NCBI GenBank assembly: GCA_910577525.1
Contig: CAJTLI010000030.1
Span: forward strand, 1-27,393
Origin: an uncultured Oscillospiraceae bacterium
GTDB taxonomy: Bacteria; Bacillota; Clostridia; Oscillospirales; Oscillospiraceae
DNA length: 27,393 nucleotides
Reading direction: 5' to 3'
Shown here: positions 7,718 to 14,598 of the stretch, in pieces
How positions within the stretch are numbered: position 1 is the first letter of the stretch
Layout of the letters: each line of letters starts with the position of its first letter
Notes under the pieces: model-generated
The model's input: the letters and a program-made list of their open reading frames with translations, nothing else
The model's database searches: none
Told to the model about the DNA's origin: nothing
Position numbers and translations under genes: made by a program

Positions 7718-8449
7718 TCAGATCACCAGTCCGCCGTTGGGGGCCACCACCTGTCCGGTGAGGAAGGAGGCCTCGTCAGAGGCCAGAAAGGCGATGACGG
7801 AGGCGGCCTCCTCCGGGGTTCCGATGCGGCCCAGGGGGGTCTCGTCCGCCAGCGCTGCCAGGTCGCCGGAAGAGAGCCGGCCGTTCATTTCCGTATCAAT
7901 CACGCCGGGGGCGACACAGTTTACCCGGATATTGGAGGGGCCAAGCTCCTTGGCCAGGGCCTTGGTGTAGGCGATGACCGCCCCTTTCGTGGCGGAATAG
8001 GCGGCCTCGCAGGAGGCCCCCACCTGCCCCCACATGGAGGACACCGTGACGATAGCGCCTGACTTGCGCTCCAGCATATGGGGAAGCACAGCCCGGCAGC
8101 AGTGATGAACTCCATCCACATTGACGGCAAATAAACGCCGCCATTGTTCCTCGTCAATTTGACTGATCAGGCCCGCGTGAGATATCCCGGCGGAGCAAAC
8201 CAAAATGTCAAGTTGACAAAATTTTTCTAACACATTGTCAACCATTTGATTCACCTGCCCGGCGTCAGCCACGTCGGCCCGAAGGGATAGGGCGGGAGCG
8301 CCCAGCTCCCGAAGCTCCCGGACCAGCGCCTGGGCCCGAATCTCACTCCGGCAGTAATTGACCGCTACGCCCCAGCCCCGGCGGGCAAACAGCCGGGCGG
8401 CGGCGGCTCCGATCCCACGGGACCCGCCCGTAATCAGCGCGTATTTCAT
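7718..8449 (-). CDS. SDR-family reductase, FabG/YmfI-like (possible EF-P 5-aminopentanone reductase)
   Basis: 243 residues with a classical short-chain dehydrogenase layout. The NADP-binding motif TGGSRGIG is at 7-14, the structural NAG motif appears as CSAG (85-88), catalytic serines are at 137-138, and YSATK supplies Tyr151 and Lys155. A PGVIDTEMN segment follows, then a C-terminal TGQVVAPNGGLVI. The sequence, with SSMWGQVGASCEAAYSATKG broken only at one residue, resembles clostridial proteins annotated as EF-P 5-aminopentanone reductase (the YmfI role), which completes a lysine modification on EF-P. A 3-oxoacyl-ACP reductase (FabG) role is the alternative. It starts at 8449 with an AGGAGG site. 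It is not in an obvious operon. Confidence 0.8.
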   Translation of the reverse strand: MKYALITGGSRGIGAAAARLFARRGWGVAVNYCRSEIRAQALVRELRELGAPALSLRADVADAGQVNQMVDNVLEKFCQLDILVCSAGISHAGLISQIDEEQWRRLFAVNVDGVHHCCRAVLPHMLERKSGAIVTVSSMWGQVGASCEAAYSATKGAVIAYTKALAKELGPSNIRVNCVAPGVIDTEMNGRLSSGDLAALADETPLGRIGTPEEAASVIAFLASDEASFLTGQVVAPNGGLVI

Positions 8450-8635
8450 GGCATACCCTCCTGTATTTGTTGCGGCAGCAAGTAGGCGTCGTTTGAAGAT
8501 TGGCAGGATGCCCGGCGGCGAGGGATTTTTTCGTCAGGCGAAGCCGGTTTGACGCAGAAATGCTTGGTGTATTTCAAGGAAAACCGAAAAAGCATGGCGG
8601 TAAGAGATCCGCCGTTGGGGTATGTTGACAATTTT
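8450..8635 (-). other. Leader region of the SDR gene with an overlapping small open frame
   Basis: A 61-codon frame (8631 to 8446, minus strand) begins MSTYPNGGSLTAMLFRFSLK and ends in an ATGCCATGA overlap with the SDR start. Its composition (FCVKPASPDEKIPRRRASC, SSNDAYLLPQQ) does not look like a folded protein, and it has no good ribosome site. The underlying DNA may be an interspersed repeat or a leader RNA. No clear sigma-A promoter for the SDR gene was found here. Confidence 0.3.
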
Positions 8636-8669
8636 CAAACAAGCCCTAGTATATCACGGGAAAAAAAGC

Positions 8670-8698
8670 TTGACAAGCGCTGTGTGTGCGGTTATAAT
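8670..8698 (+). promoter_or_regulatory. Consensus promoter of tRNA-Val
   Basis: TTGACA (8670-8675), a 17-base spacer and TATAAT (8693-8698) lie about 38 bases upstream of the mature tRNA 5' end. It is a full consensus, as expected for a stable RNA gene. Confidence 0.9.
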
Positions 8699-8735
8699 AC
8701 ATCTTGTTCCGCGCATGCGGTAAAGTTAGAAAAAT

Positions 8736-8812
8736 GGACGATTAGCTCAGCTGGTATGAGCATCCGCTTGACGTGCGGGAGGTCACAGGTTCGAGTCCTG
8801 TATCGTCCACCA
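8736..8812 (+). tRNA. tRNA-Val (anticodon GAC)
   Basis: A complete cloverleaf of 77 bases including an encoded CCA. The acceptor arms GGACGAT and ATCGTCC pair fully. The D-arm is GCTCAGCTGGTATGAGC, the anticodon stem is TCCGC/GCGGG around the loop TTGACGT (anticodon GAC, reading GUC and GUU), and the T-arm is ACAGG-TTCGAGT-CCTGT. It has its own promoter. As a single tRNA at the edge of a mobile region it is a likely integration target, since many tyrosine integrases recombine at tRNA 3' ends. No second copy of its 3' end is visible in the window. Confidence 0.97.
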
Positions 8813-8854
8813 GACGTTAGGTATACGAACACCATTACCAAAGCCAGTTTGGCG

Positions 8855-9136
8855 GTGTACGGAACCTGGTTCGCCCTCGTAGTCAACACAGACGACTACG
8901 AGGGCGAATTCTATCCTGAAACAAAAGTGCCTACCTACCAAGAGATTCGCGCTTGGATAAAGAAAAAATACGGCTTCAACGTCAACAGCGCCAGCATCTC
9001 GCAGACCAAGAGGAAGTACGGGCTTATCGCAGATTCCGGCGATACCGAGAGACGCTACATCCAGAAGGTGAAGCCGGAGAAGGAGGCCGCCATCCGCGAG
9101 GCGCTTGTTTGGTTTGGCGTCATAAAAGGAAAATGA
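8855..9136 (+). pseudogene. Orphan C-terminal domain of a clostridial RNA methyltransferase
   Basis: The open frame has a weak GTG start at 8855 without a ribosome site, giving 93 residues. From about residue 24 it reads KVPTYQEIRAWIKKKYGFNV, then a SISQTKRKYGL segment and PEKEAAIREALVWFGVI at the end. This matches the helical extension commonly attached to the C-terminus of clostridial 23S rRNA (uracil-5)-methyltransferases (RumA/RlmD type) and some DNA methylases. No catalytic domain is present upstream, because the tRNA lies there. It is most likely a remnant cut off by integration, although a free-standing domain protein cannot be excluded. A terminator follows at once. Confidence 0.55.
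8870..8908. repeat. Perfect 15-bp inverted repeat after tRNA-Val
   Basis: TTCGCCCTCGTAGTC (8870-8884) is exactly inverted as GACTACGAGGGCGAA (8894-8908) around a nine-base loop. It lies 58 bases past the tRNA CCA. There is no T-run, so it may be an imperfect tRNA terminator, a recombinase or excisionase site, or the start of element DNA. Confidence 0.8.
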
Positions 9137-9144
9137 TATTTTGC

Positions 9145-9178
9145 AAGGGCCGCTCCGGATTTACCAGGAGCGGCCCTT
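9145..9178 (+). terminator. Terminator after the methyltransferase remnant
   Basis: AAGGGCCGCTCC (9145-9156) pairs perfectly with GGAGCGGCCCTT (9167-9178) around a ten-base loop and is followed by TC. The stem is strong but the T-run is short. It is palindromic enough to work in both directions. Confidence 0.65.
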
Positions 9179-9254
9179 TCGCAAGCCGCTGTACGGCTTT
9201 CAATCGTTGTGTAAATCCAGCAAAGGGAATGGGATGATTTGCCAGCTTTGATCC

Positions 9255-9283
9255 TTGCGATCTTAGGACAAACACTGTATGAT
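9255..9283 (+). promoter_or_regulatory. Promoter of the PolC-like gene
   Basis: TTGCGA (9255-9260), 17 bases, then TATGAT (9278-9283). It ends 48 bases before the ATG at 9331, which has AGGAGG at 9315-9320. Confidence 0.6.
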
Positions 9284-9330
9284 ATAAGTAATGAAAATAG
9301 GCAAAATTTGGAACAGGAGGACAAAAACCA

Positions 9331-10323
9331 ATGTCAACATATCTGTACCACAACAGCCAGATGGAACAGGAGCTGCACAGCAAAATCGACGCGGCCGCGA
9401 ACGAGCGGCACGGCGGGGCGGTCCCCGCAGATGTCCAAGAGCGCATCACTACGGAGAAGCAACATATCTTCAGCAACGGCCATGGCACGCTCCTGGCCGT
9501 CGCCGCCAAGCTGGCCGAGTTCTCCGAAAGCCGGGGCTGCCCCGTTGGGTTCCGGGGGCTCACCGGCAACCTGTACCTGTCGCACCTTCTGGGCCTCGCC
9601 GCCGTCGATCCCATGGAGCTGGGGCTCCGCTGGGAGGGCTGCCTGGGCCTGGATGGGACGCGTACACCGCAATTTATCCTGAACGTTGCGGGCGGGCTGC
9701 TGGAGGGCATGGCGGCGTACCTGGGCGAGCTTCTCCCAGGGTACGACCCCAGCGGCGAGCACCCCGCCATCAGGCTGTGCCCGCACGCCCTGATGGACCG
9801 TATATGGGAGGCGCGGCGGGCCGGGAGCGCCCTAACTGTCGGGGACCTGCTCTCCGACGGGAACCTGATTGCCAGGGCCTATCGGGACGATGTGGCTGGT
9901 ATCCCCGTGCTGGGCGACCTGGAGGGCTTCCAGGACCTTGCCCGCCAGCTGGAGCCGGAAACTTTTTCCGACATGGTGAAAATCATGGGGCTGTGCCTTG
10001 CCCCGGAGGTCTGGTTCCAGGCGGAGCGCCTCATGGGCCAACCCGACCGCTTCCAGCGCCTGATTGGGACGCGGGAGGACGTGTACGACCTGTGCGTGCG
10101 GCATGGGGTCGGCGGGGACGACGCTTTCCATGTCATGCGGCAGGCGTGCCACGGCAGGCTGTCGCCGGAGTACAAGGATATGCTTGCCGCCCACGGAATC
10201 TCCGGCCTGCCCTGGGATACGCTGTGCGCCGCCGGGTATCTGTACCCGCGCGGCCAGTGCGCCGACTATATGTATTGGGCGCTGGCGCTGCTGGCGCGGG
10301 AGCTCTGCCCCTGCCAGGTGTAA
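9331..10323 (+). CDS. Miniature PolC-like protein lacking the catalytic aspartates
   Basis: 330 residues that line up with the polymerase core of DNA polymerase III PolC but with most of it removed. Residues 24-96 match the PolC segment ahead of the zinc insert, including VGFRGLTGN (72-80; PolC VGSRGSVGS). Residues 104-122 match the palm; the PolC active-site PDIDLNFSGE is here PQFILNVAGG (113-122), so both metal-binding aspartates are lost. The exonuclease, PHP, zinc and third-aspartate regions are missing. Residues 190-320 match the PolC fingers/helix-hairpin region (GIPVLG, TFSDMVKIMGL, TREDVYDL, then YPRGQCADYMYWAL for PolC FPKAHAAAYVLMAV). It therefore cannot be an active polymerase. It has its own promoter, ribosome site and terminator. 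A replisome decoy or adaptor is possible. Confidence 0.75.
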   Translation: MSTYLYHNSQMEQELHSKIDAAANERHGGAVPADVQERITTEKQHIFSNGHGTLLAVAAKLAEFSESRGCPVGFRGLTGNLYLSHLLGLAAVDPMELGLRWEGCLGLDGTRTPQFILNVAGGLLEGMAAYLGELLPGYDPSGEHPAIRLCPHALMDRIWEARRAGSALTVGDLLSDGNLIARAYRDDVAGIPVLGDLEGFQDLARQLEPETFSDMVKIMGLCLAPEVWFQAERLMGQPDRFQRLIGTREDVYDLCVRHGVGGDDAFHVMRQACHGRLSPEYKDMLAAHGISGLPWDTLCAAGYLYPRGQCADYMYWALALLARELCPCQV

Positions 10324-10369
10324 TTTCGCGCCGTTTGGAATTAAATATTGCCTTTGCCGGCATGGCGAA

Positions 10370-10410
10370 ACGGGCTGGAGGAACGTTCCTCCGGCCCGTC
10401 CCGTCTTTTT
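10370..10410 (+). terminator. Intrinsic terminator of the PolC-like gene
   Basis: ACGGGCTGGAGGAAC (10370-10384) and GTTCCTCCGGCCCGT (10385-10399) form a 15-bp stem with one G-T wobble. CCGTCTTTTT follows (10401-10410). The gap to the next gene holds only this and a promoter. Confidence 0.8.
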
Positions 10411-10490
10411 GGGGGGCAGTGGCTCACGGATACAATGCGGGTTTTTCCTAAAATGCACCCATAAATGAGGGCTTTTTGCCAATTCACGTC

Positions 10491-10519
10491 TTGAAATTCC
10501 GCCCGGGTTACGTTACAAT
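10491..10519 (+). promoter_or_regulatory. Promoter of the lipoprotein gene
   Basis: TTGAAA (10491-10496), 17 bases, TACAAT (10514-10519). It lies 32 bases upstream of the ATG at 10552. Confidence 0.65.
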
Positions 10520-10551
10520 ATCGGACAAAGAAACAGATGGAGAGAGACATC

Positions 10552-11784
10552 ATGAAAAATACATACAGATCGTCCATGCGCCGTACCGCCCTGCTGCTGG
10601 CCCTGTCGCTCCTGTTCTCCCTTGCCGCCTGCGGCAAAGCCCCCGCGCAGGACGGAGGCCAGGGGAGCGACGCTCCGGCGGAGGCCGTTTCAGATGCTTC
10701 CGGGCCGGACACCCCGGCTTCCATGAAGTTTTACGAAAATAAGGTTGACCGGATGCCGGTATCGGACGGCACTTCCCAGGGGCTGCTGTATTCGGAGGTC
10801 CTTGATTTTGAGGCGGACGGAAACCCGGAGCTGCTGATACTTTCCATAGACGACTTTGCGAAAGAGACGCCCGGTTCATTCCTCATGTCCATTTACCGGT
10901 ACGAATCCCATGGGATGTGCTGCCTGATGAACTATTACATCACCCTGGGCGCCGGGGGCGGCTTTTCACTGGTGGAGTCCGACGGGCGGCTGTATCTGGA
11001 GAGGTACGGGTGCATCCGTGAGGAATCCCAGGGGGTGGTCGGGTACATGGATAACAGGGCATACTACGGTTCCGCCGCCCAGAAGGACGGCGTTGGCCGG
11101 TTCTGCGACGACGCCCCCAACCCGGGCGAGTACGACTGGGACGCCGTAGACGCTCTGCGCCGCGACTGGTCCGAGGGCCATGCCGCCTACTTCATACAGC
11201 CCCACGACGAGCGCGGGCTCACCAATGGCAGCTCGGGCTATGACACGGCCACCCGCGAGGAATACCAGGCCGCGCAGGACAGATATACCACGAGGGCCGT
11301 ACTCGCTTACAGCCCGGACGGGACAAGCATCGTTATCAAGCCGGAAGACGTGCCGGAGCGGCCCGAGCCCCCGGAGCCGGGCCCGGAGGAATCCCAGCCC
11401 GCCCAGTCCGACCCGGTGGACCCCGGCCCCGCCGAATCCCAGCAGCCGGAGGAACCGTCGTCCCTTCTGGCCGCCTACGCGGGCAACTACACGCCCTATC
11501 CCACCTATGACGATTACAGCGGCGGCCGCTCCATTACGCTGAACGCCGACGGGGTGGTAATCGGAGGAGAGACCGATGGACAGACGCCCACCTCCGTCGT
11601 TCAGAACTCCGACGGGTCCATCACCATCTGGTTCAGCAGCTCCGACCGGTACACCCTCTTCCCAGTGGGGTGCTCCGGCACACCCGCCGGCACGGGGTAC
11701 GACAGTGCGCGGGTCAACCTTGAGTATCTGTATATCGGAGGCGGCGTAATGAACATCATCTATTACGCCGATCCCATTTCGTAA
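10552..11784 (+). CDS. Lipoprotein of unknown function, two domains joined by a Pro/Glu-rich linker
   Basis: 410 residues. A type II signal (RRTALLLALSLLFSLAAC) ends in the lipobox LAAC with Cys27, so the mature protein is tethered to the outer face of the membrane. The first domain (about 60-260) contains EVLDFEADGNPELLILSIDD, similar to the D-x-D-G-x-P-E-L repeats of secreted clostridial lipoproteins. A linker rich in Pro, Glu and Ser (about 268-308) leads to a C-terminal beta-rich domain starting YAGNYTPYPTYDDYSGG. The ATG at 10552 is favoured by a GGAGAG site over an upstream in-frame ATG (10537). It has its own promoter and is followed by a small gene. Surface exclusion or mating-pair roles are conceivable but unproven. 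Confidence 0.75.
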   Translation: MKNTYRSSMRRTALLLALSLLFSLAACGKAPAQDGGQGSDAPAEAVSDASGPDTPASMKFYENKVDRMPVSDGTSQGLLYSEVLDFEADGNPELLILSIDDFAKETPGSFLMSIYRYESHGMCCLMNYYITLGAGGGFSLVESDGRLYLERYGCIREESQGVVGYMDNRAYYGSAAQKDGVGRFCDDAPNPGEYDWDAVDALRRDWSEGHAAYFIQPHDERGLTNGSSGYDTATREEYQAAQDRYTTRAVLAYSPDGTSIVIKPEDVPERPEPPEPGPEESQPAQSDPVDPGPAESQQPEEPSSLLAAYAGNYTPYPTYDDYSGGRSITLNADGVVIGGETDGQTPTSVVQNSDGSITIWFSSSDRYTLFPVGCSGTPAGTGYDSARVNLEYLYIGGGVMNIIYYADPIS

Positions 11785-11802
11785 GTCATAGGAGGCAACA
11801 GG

Positions 11803-12099
11803 ATGGACAAAGAAAAGCTCATGGCGTTGGTCGGCGTCGGGCTGGATGAAACCGAGCGCCTGTCGCAGGAGCTGGGCAGGCCAATTGACGTGGACCGCAG
11901 CGCCCTCGTCATGCTGGCGCGTATCGCGATGCACCAGCCGGACGGCGAAGACTATATGCGCGCCCACGTGCGTATCCTCGTCGAGGACATGGTCCGGCGC
12001 TTCCCGGACCGTCCGGCGTACAAGTACGAGTACGAGCCCCCGGACGCCGACGAGAGGCGGCAGGCGGGGCAGTTCCAATCCGGCATGTCCCTTTTGTAA
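11803..12099 (+). CDS. Small acidic protein, unknown function
   Basis: 98 residues from an ATG with AGGAGG upstream, 18 bases after the lipoprotein gene, so probably co-transcribed with it. It is predicted mainly helical (MDKEKLMALVGVGLDETERL ...), with no signal peptide, no cysteines and no recognised motif. A conserved-looking stretch is DGEDYMRAHVRILVEDMVRRF. It is probably a cytoplasmic helper of the element; no function can be assigned. Confidence 0.65.
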   Translation: MDKEKLMALVGVGLDETERLSQELGRPIDVDRSALVMLARIAMHQPDGEDYMRAHVRILVEDMVRRFPDRPAYKYEYEPPDADERRQAGQFQSGMSLL

Positions 12100-12114
12100 G
12101 CCGCTGGCGCGGCT
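12099..12114 (+). other. Small GC hairpin at a stop codon
   Basis: AGCCGC-TGGC-GCGGCT directly overlaps the end of the preceding gene. A near copy (AGCCGC-TTTGGC-GCGGCT) follows another stop at 22826-22843. There is no T-run. The remaining intergenic DNA up to 12344 holds a promoter and no gene that could be supported. Confidence 0.45.
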
Positions 12115-12137
12115 CGCAGTGGGGGAAGAAACGGGGG

Positions 12138-12166
12138 TTGACAGGCGGGTTGGGATGTGCTACCAT
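12138..12166 (+). promoter_or_regulatory. Promoter of the long ICE operon
   Basis: TTGACA (12138-12143), 17 bases, TACCAT (12161-12166). The next gene starts 178 bases downstream, leaving a long 5' leader. No other good promoter was seen before 12345. Confidence 0.6.
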
Positions 12167-12344
12167 GAAGCCCTGTCCCCGGTACGCCCGGAACAATCTC
12201 ATAAAAATTACGATCAACATATCAAGGATTTTTGAATGTGGCTAAGGCTGCCAGTCTGCCCATTTGACCTTGGTATGTTGGTTTTTTATGCCCAAAACCG
12301 GGCAGACGCGGCCGCCGCCACAAAGAATAAGGAGGAATACCGCT

Positions 12345-13694
12345 ATGACATTCGACTTCCGATCCGTCCCCTGCGGCGACCAGCTGGCCGTTACCTTTTT
12401 CCCCGGCCTCGTGGAGCGTTCCCTCCGGCATTTCCTGGAGGAACAGGGGATCACCGGCTGGAGCATCGTCTCCAAGCGGGACGCGCTGGCACGCTTCCCG
12501 GACGCGAAAGTCCCCGAGGACATCCGCCTGTGCCCCGGCAGCCCCCGCGTGGAAAAGCGGGTGAAATGCCTTGTATCGTACTACGACCCCGACGCGATGT
12601 ACGCGGAGATCCTGAAGGTCAATGACAGCCCGGAAAACAGGGACTACCTGGCGGGGCTTTCCGAACAATATCTCAAACAGGAGGAATGTGCAATGGAGGA
12701 CCAGCGCCCCGGTCCGGCCCAGCCCTACCCCTGGTACGACGACCGGGTGGAGGCCGTCCGGAAGGAGCACGTCAACCCCTGGGCGGAAGAGGACGAGCCG
12801 GAGCAGTACGACACCCCCAGAGCGATCTACGGCTACCTGGACCGGCTGGTCTGGAAGCAGGACGCCGCGAAGAAAGCCGCCGCCGTCATCGCCTACAACG
12901 CCTTCCAGCGGGGCGTCAAGTCCAACGCCCTGTTCATCGGCCCCAGCGGCTGCGGCAAGACCCACATCTGGCGCTGCCTTCAAAAGATTTTCCCGGGCCG
13001 CATCGTGATCGAGGACGTTTCCAACCTCACCAATGACGGCTGGAAAGGGGATAAGAAGTGGGCGAACCTGTTTCAATCCGCTATCTTTCGCAACGGGCAT
13101 CACAACATCCTCGTCCTGGATGAGGCGGACAAGATGCTCATGCCCAAAATCGGCTCTGGCGGGAACGTCAGCGACAGCATCCAGTCGGAGGGCCTGACGA
13201 TGCTGGAGGGCGCCCGCGTGGATGTGAAAATCAATTCCGTCATCCACTCCATAGACACGTCCAAGATCAGCTTCGTGCTGTGCGGCGCGTTCTCCAGCAA
13301 GGCCCACGACGCAGCAGAAAAGGATTCTGGCAGCCGCATCGGCTTCGGCGCGGCCCCCAAGGCCGTACAGCCCTATGCCCGCCCTCTGGGAGAACAGGAC
13401 CTCATCGACTTCGGCGTCATGCCGGAGTTCCTTGGCCGTATCCAGCGGCTTGTCCACCTGGAGCCCATGACCATGGATGACTACCGCTCTATGCTGGACA
13501 ACTCCTACAGCTTCCTGGCCCGTATCGGGGAGCACTATAAGGCGGAGATACGGCTCACGCCCCAGAAGCGGCAGGAGCTGGCCGAGCTGGCCTGCCGGAC
13601 CGGGCTGGGCATCCGGGGCATGGAGAACCAGATCCGGCAGCTGGTGGACGACGCCATCTTCGACGACTGCCGGCGGCGCAGCTTCGAGTTCTGA
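12345..13694 (+). CDS. ClpX-like AAA+ unfoldase with an IGF loop and a novel N-terminus
   Basis: 449 residues. Residues 158-449 follow ClpX: Walker A GPSGCGKT (199-206), pore-1 loop GWKG (232-235) where ClpX has GYVG, Walker B ILVLDEAD (255-262), DTSKISFVLCGAF (304-316), RIGFGA (331-336) at the place of the ClpX IGF loop, arginine finger in PEFLGR (360-365), and sensor-2 GIRG (422-425). IGF is the tripeptide with which ClpX docks on ClpP. The zinc-binding domain of ClpX is absent and replaced by about 150 residues without a recognised fold. The RKH loop of ClpX is shortened. The ATG at 12345 has GGAGG at 12331. It is likely a substrate-specific unfoldase acting with host ClpP or alone on element proteins. 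Confidence 0.82.
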   Translation: MTFDFRSVPCGDQLAVTFFPGLVERSLRHFLEEQGITGWSIVSKRDALARFPDAKVPEDIRLCPGSPRVEKRVKCLVSYYDPDAMYAEILKVNDSPENRDYLAGLSEQYLKQEECAMEDQRPGPAQPYPWYDDRVEAVRKEHVNPWAEEDEPEQYDTPRAIYGYLDRLVWKQDAAKKAAAVIAYNAFQRGVKSNALFIGPSGCGKTHIWRCLQKIFPGRIVIEDVSNLTNDGWKGDKKWANLFQSAIFRNGHHNILVLDEADKMLMPKIGSGGNVSDSIQSEGLTMLEGARVDVKINSVIHSIDTSKISFVLCGAFSSKAHDAAEKDSGSRIGFGAAPKAVQPYARPLGEQDLIDFGVMPEFLGRIQRLVHLEPMTMDDYRSMLDNSYSFLARIGEHYKAEIRLTPQKRQELAELACRTGLGIRGMENQIRQLVDDAIFDDCRRRSFEF

Positions 13695-13708
13695 GGGGAG
13701 GACGACAT

Positions 13709-14071
13709 ATGGAGCTGATTTTTGATTTTGACCAGCGCCAGGGGCTCGCAAACGTCCGCTTCGAGGGTCTGGACGGCACCGAGGACGTGGCCTCGATGAA
13801 GCAGGCCCTTTCCCTGCTGAAGATACGCAACCCCGTCATACCCTTCGCCGATGCCGTAAAAAGCGGGGCGTACGACCACGTGCCGGACGCGGAGTACAAG
13901 CGTATACTCGACACCATGACGTTCATCAGCGAGCTGTGGCGTTACCCGGACGAACCGGGAGAAGCCCCGCAGAAAAGTGAAATGAACGCGCTCGCGCTGC
14001 TAGCCAACACCATTGAGGCATTGAGCCAGCTCAATGCCCAGTATCAGATGGAAAATCTCGAAGAATCTTGA
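13709..14071 (+). CDS. Conserved small ICE protein, unknown function
   Basis: 120 residues, 14 bases after the ClpX-like gene, with a GGGGAGG site. The first 40 residues look beta/alpha (MELIFDFDQRQGLANVRFEG), and the rest is helical, ending in an ALALLANTIEALSQLNAQYQ helix. There is no signal, membrane segment or cysteine motif. Its position directly after the unfoldase and before ssb suggests a partner of either; a ClpX-type adaptor is a possibility only. Confidence 0.65.
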   Translation: MELIFDFDQRQGLANVRFEGLDGTEDVASMKQALSLLKIRNPVIPFADAVKSGAYDHVPDAEYKRILDTMTFISELWRYPDEPGEAPQKSEMNALALLANTIEALSQLNAQYQMENLEES

Positions 14072-14097
14072 ATTACGACTAAACGGAGGGAATAGCC

Positions 14098-14511
14098 ATG
14101 TTGAACCACATCGTCACCATGGGCCGCCTCGTGCGCGACCCGGAGCTCCGCCACACCCAGTCCGGCATCCCTGTGTGCAGCTTCACCGTCGCCTGCGACC
14201 GGGACTACAAGGACGCCAACGGCGACAAGGCCACGGATTTTATCGACGTCGTGGCCTGGCGCAACACCGCCGATTTCGTGTCCAGATATTTTACCAAGGG
14301 CCGCATGGCCGTCATTGACGGGCGGCTCCAGCTCCGGGACTGGACCGACCGGGACGGCAACAAGCGCCGCAGCGCCGAAATACTGGCAAACAGCGTCCAC
14401 TTCGGGGACAGCAAGCCCCAGAACCAGGCCGCCCCGGCCCCCGCCGGCGTACCGGCTGGCAGCGGCTACGACGCGGATGACCTGGAAGGCAGCGGCGATC
14501 TGCCGTTCTAA
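14098..14511 (+). CDS. ssb: Single-stranded DNA-binding protein
   Basis: 137 residues. The OB-fold covers about residues 1-108, starting MLNHIVTMGRLVRDPELRHT, with the usual DFIDVVAWRNTADF and GRLQLRDWTDRDGNKR blocks. A Pro/Ala-rich linker leads to the acidic tip DLPF, which in SSBs recruits partner proteins. It coats single-stranded DNA during conjugative replication or transfer. It has a GGAGGGA site and ends just before a strong terminator. It is slightly shorter than chromosomal SSBs, as is common for element-borne copies. Confidence 0.93.
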   Translation: MLNHIVTMGRLVRDPELRHTQSGIPVCSFTVACDRDYKDANGDKATDFIDVVAWRNTADFVSRYFTKGRMAVIDGRLQLRDWTDRDGNKRRSAEILANSVHFGDSKPQNQAAPAPAGVPAGSGYDADDLEGSGDLPF

Positions 14512-14528
14512 TCACATACAGGCGTACC

Positions 14529-14562
14529 CAAGCGGGAGGATGAAATAAGCCTCCCGCTTTTT
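14529..14562 (+). terminator. Strong intrinsic terminator after ssb
   Basis: AAGCGGGAGG (14529-14538) and CCTCCCGCTT (14549-14558) form a perfect 10-bp stem followed by an unbroken T-run to 14562. No promoter was found between it and the next gene, so partial read-through or antitermination probably feeds the downstream genes. Confidence 0.9.
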
Positions 14563-14598
14563 TCACGCCCAAAATCAACGCAAAGGAGGATTCCGGCT

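Noticed and set aside
8446..8631. A small gene translationally coupled to the SDR
   Set aside because: The ATGCCATGA overlap is suggestive, but there is no ribosome site and the sequence is not protein-like; kept only as a leader region.
8549..9136. A 195-codon plus-strand frame starting upstream of the tRNA
   Set aside because: It reads straight through tRNA-Val; only the part after about 8855 resembles a protein.
8813..9330. An integrase gene at the left boundary of the element
   Set aside because: No recombinase motif was found in any frame here; if an integrase exists it must be at the other end.
12222..13751. A 509-codon minus-strand frame
   Set aside because: Mirror of the ClpX-like gene.
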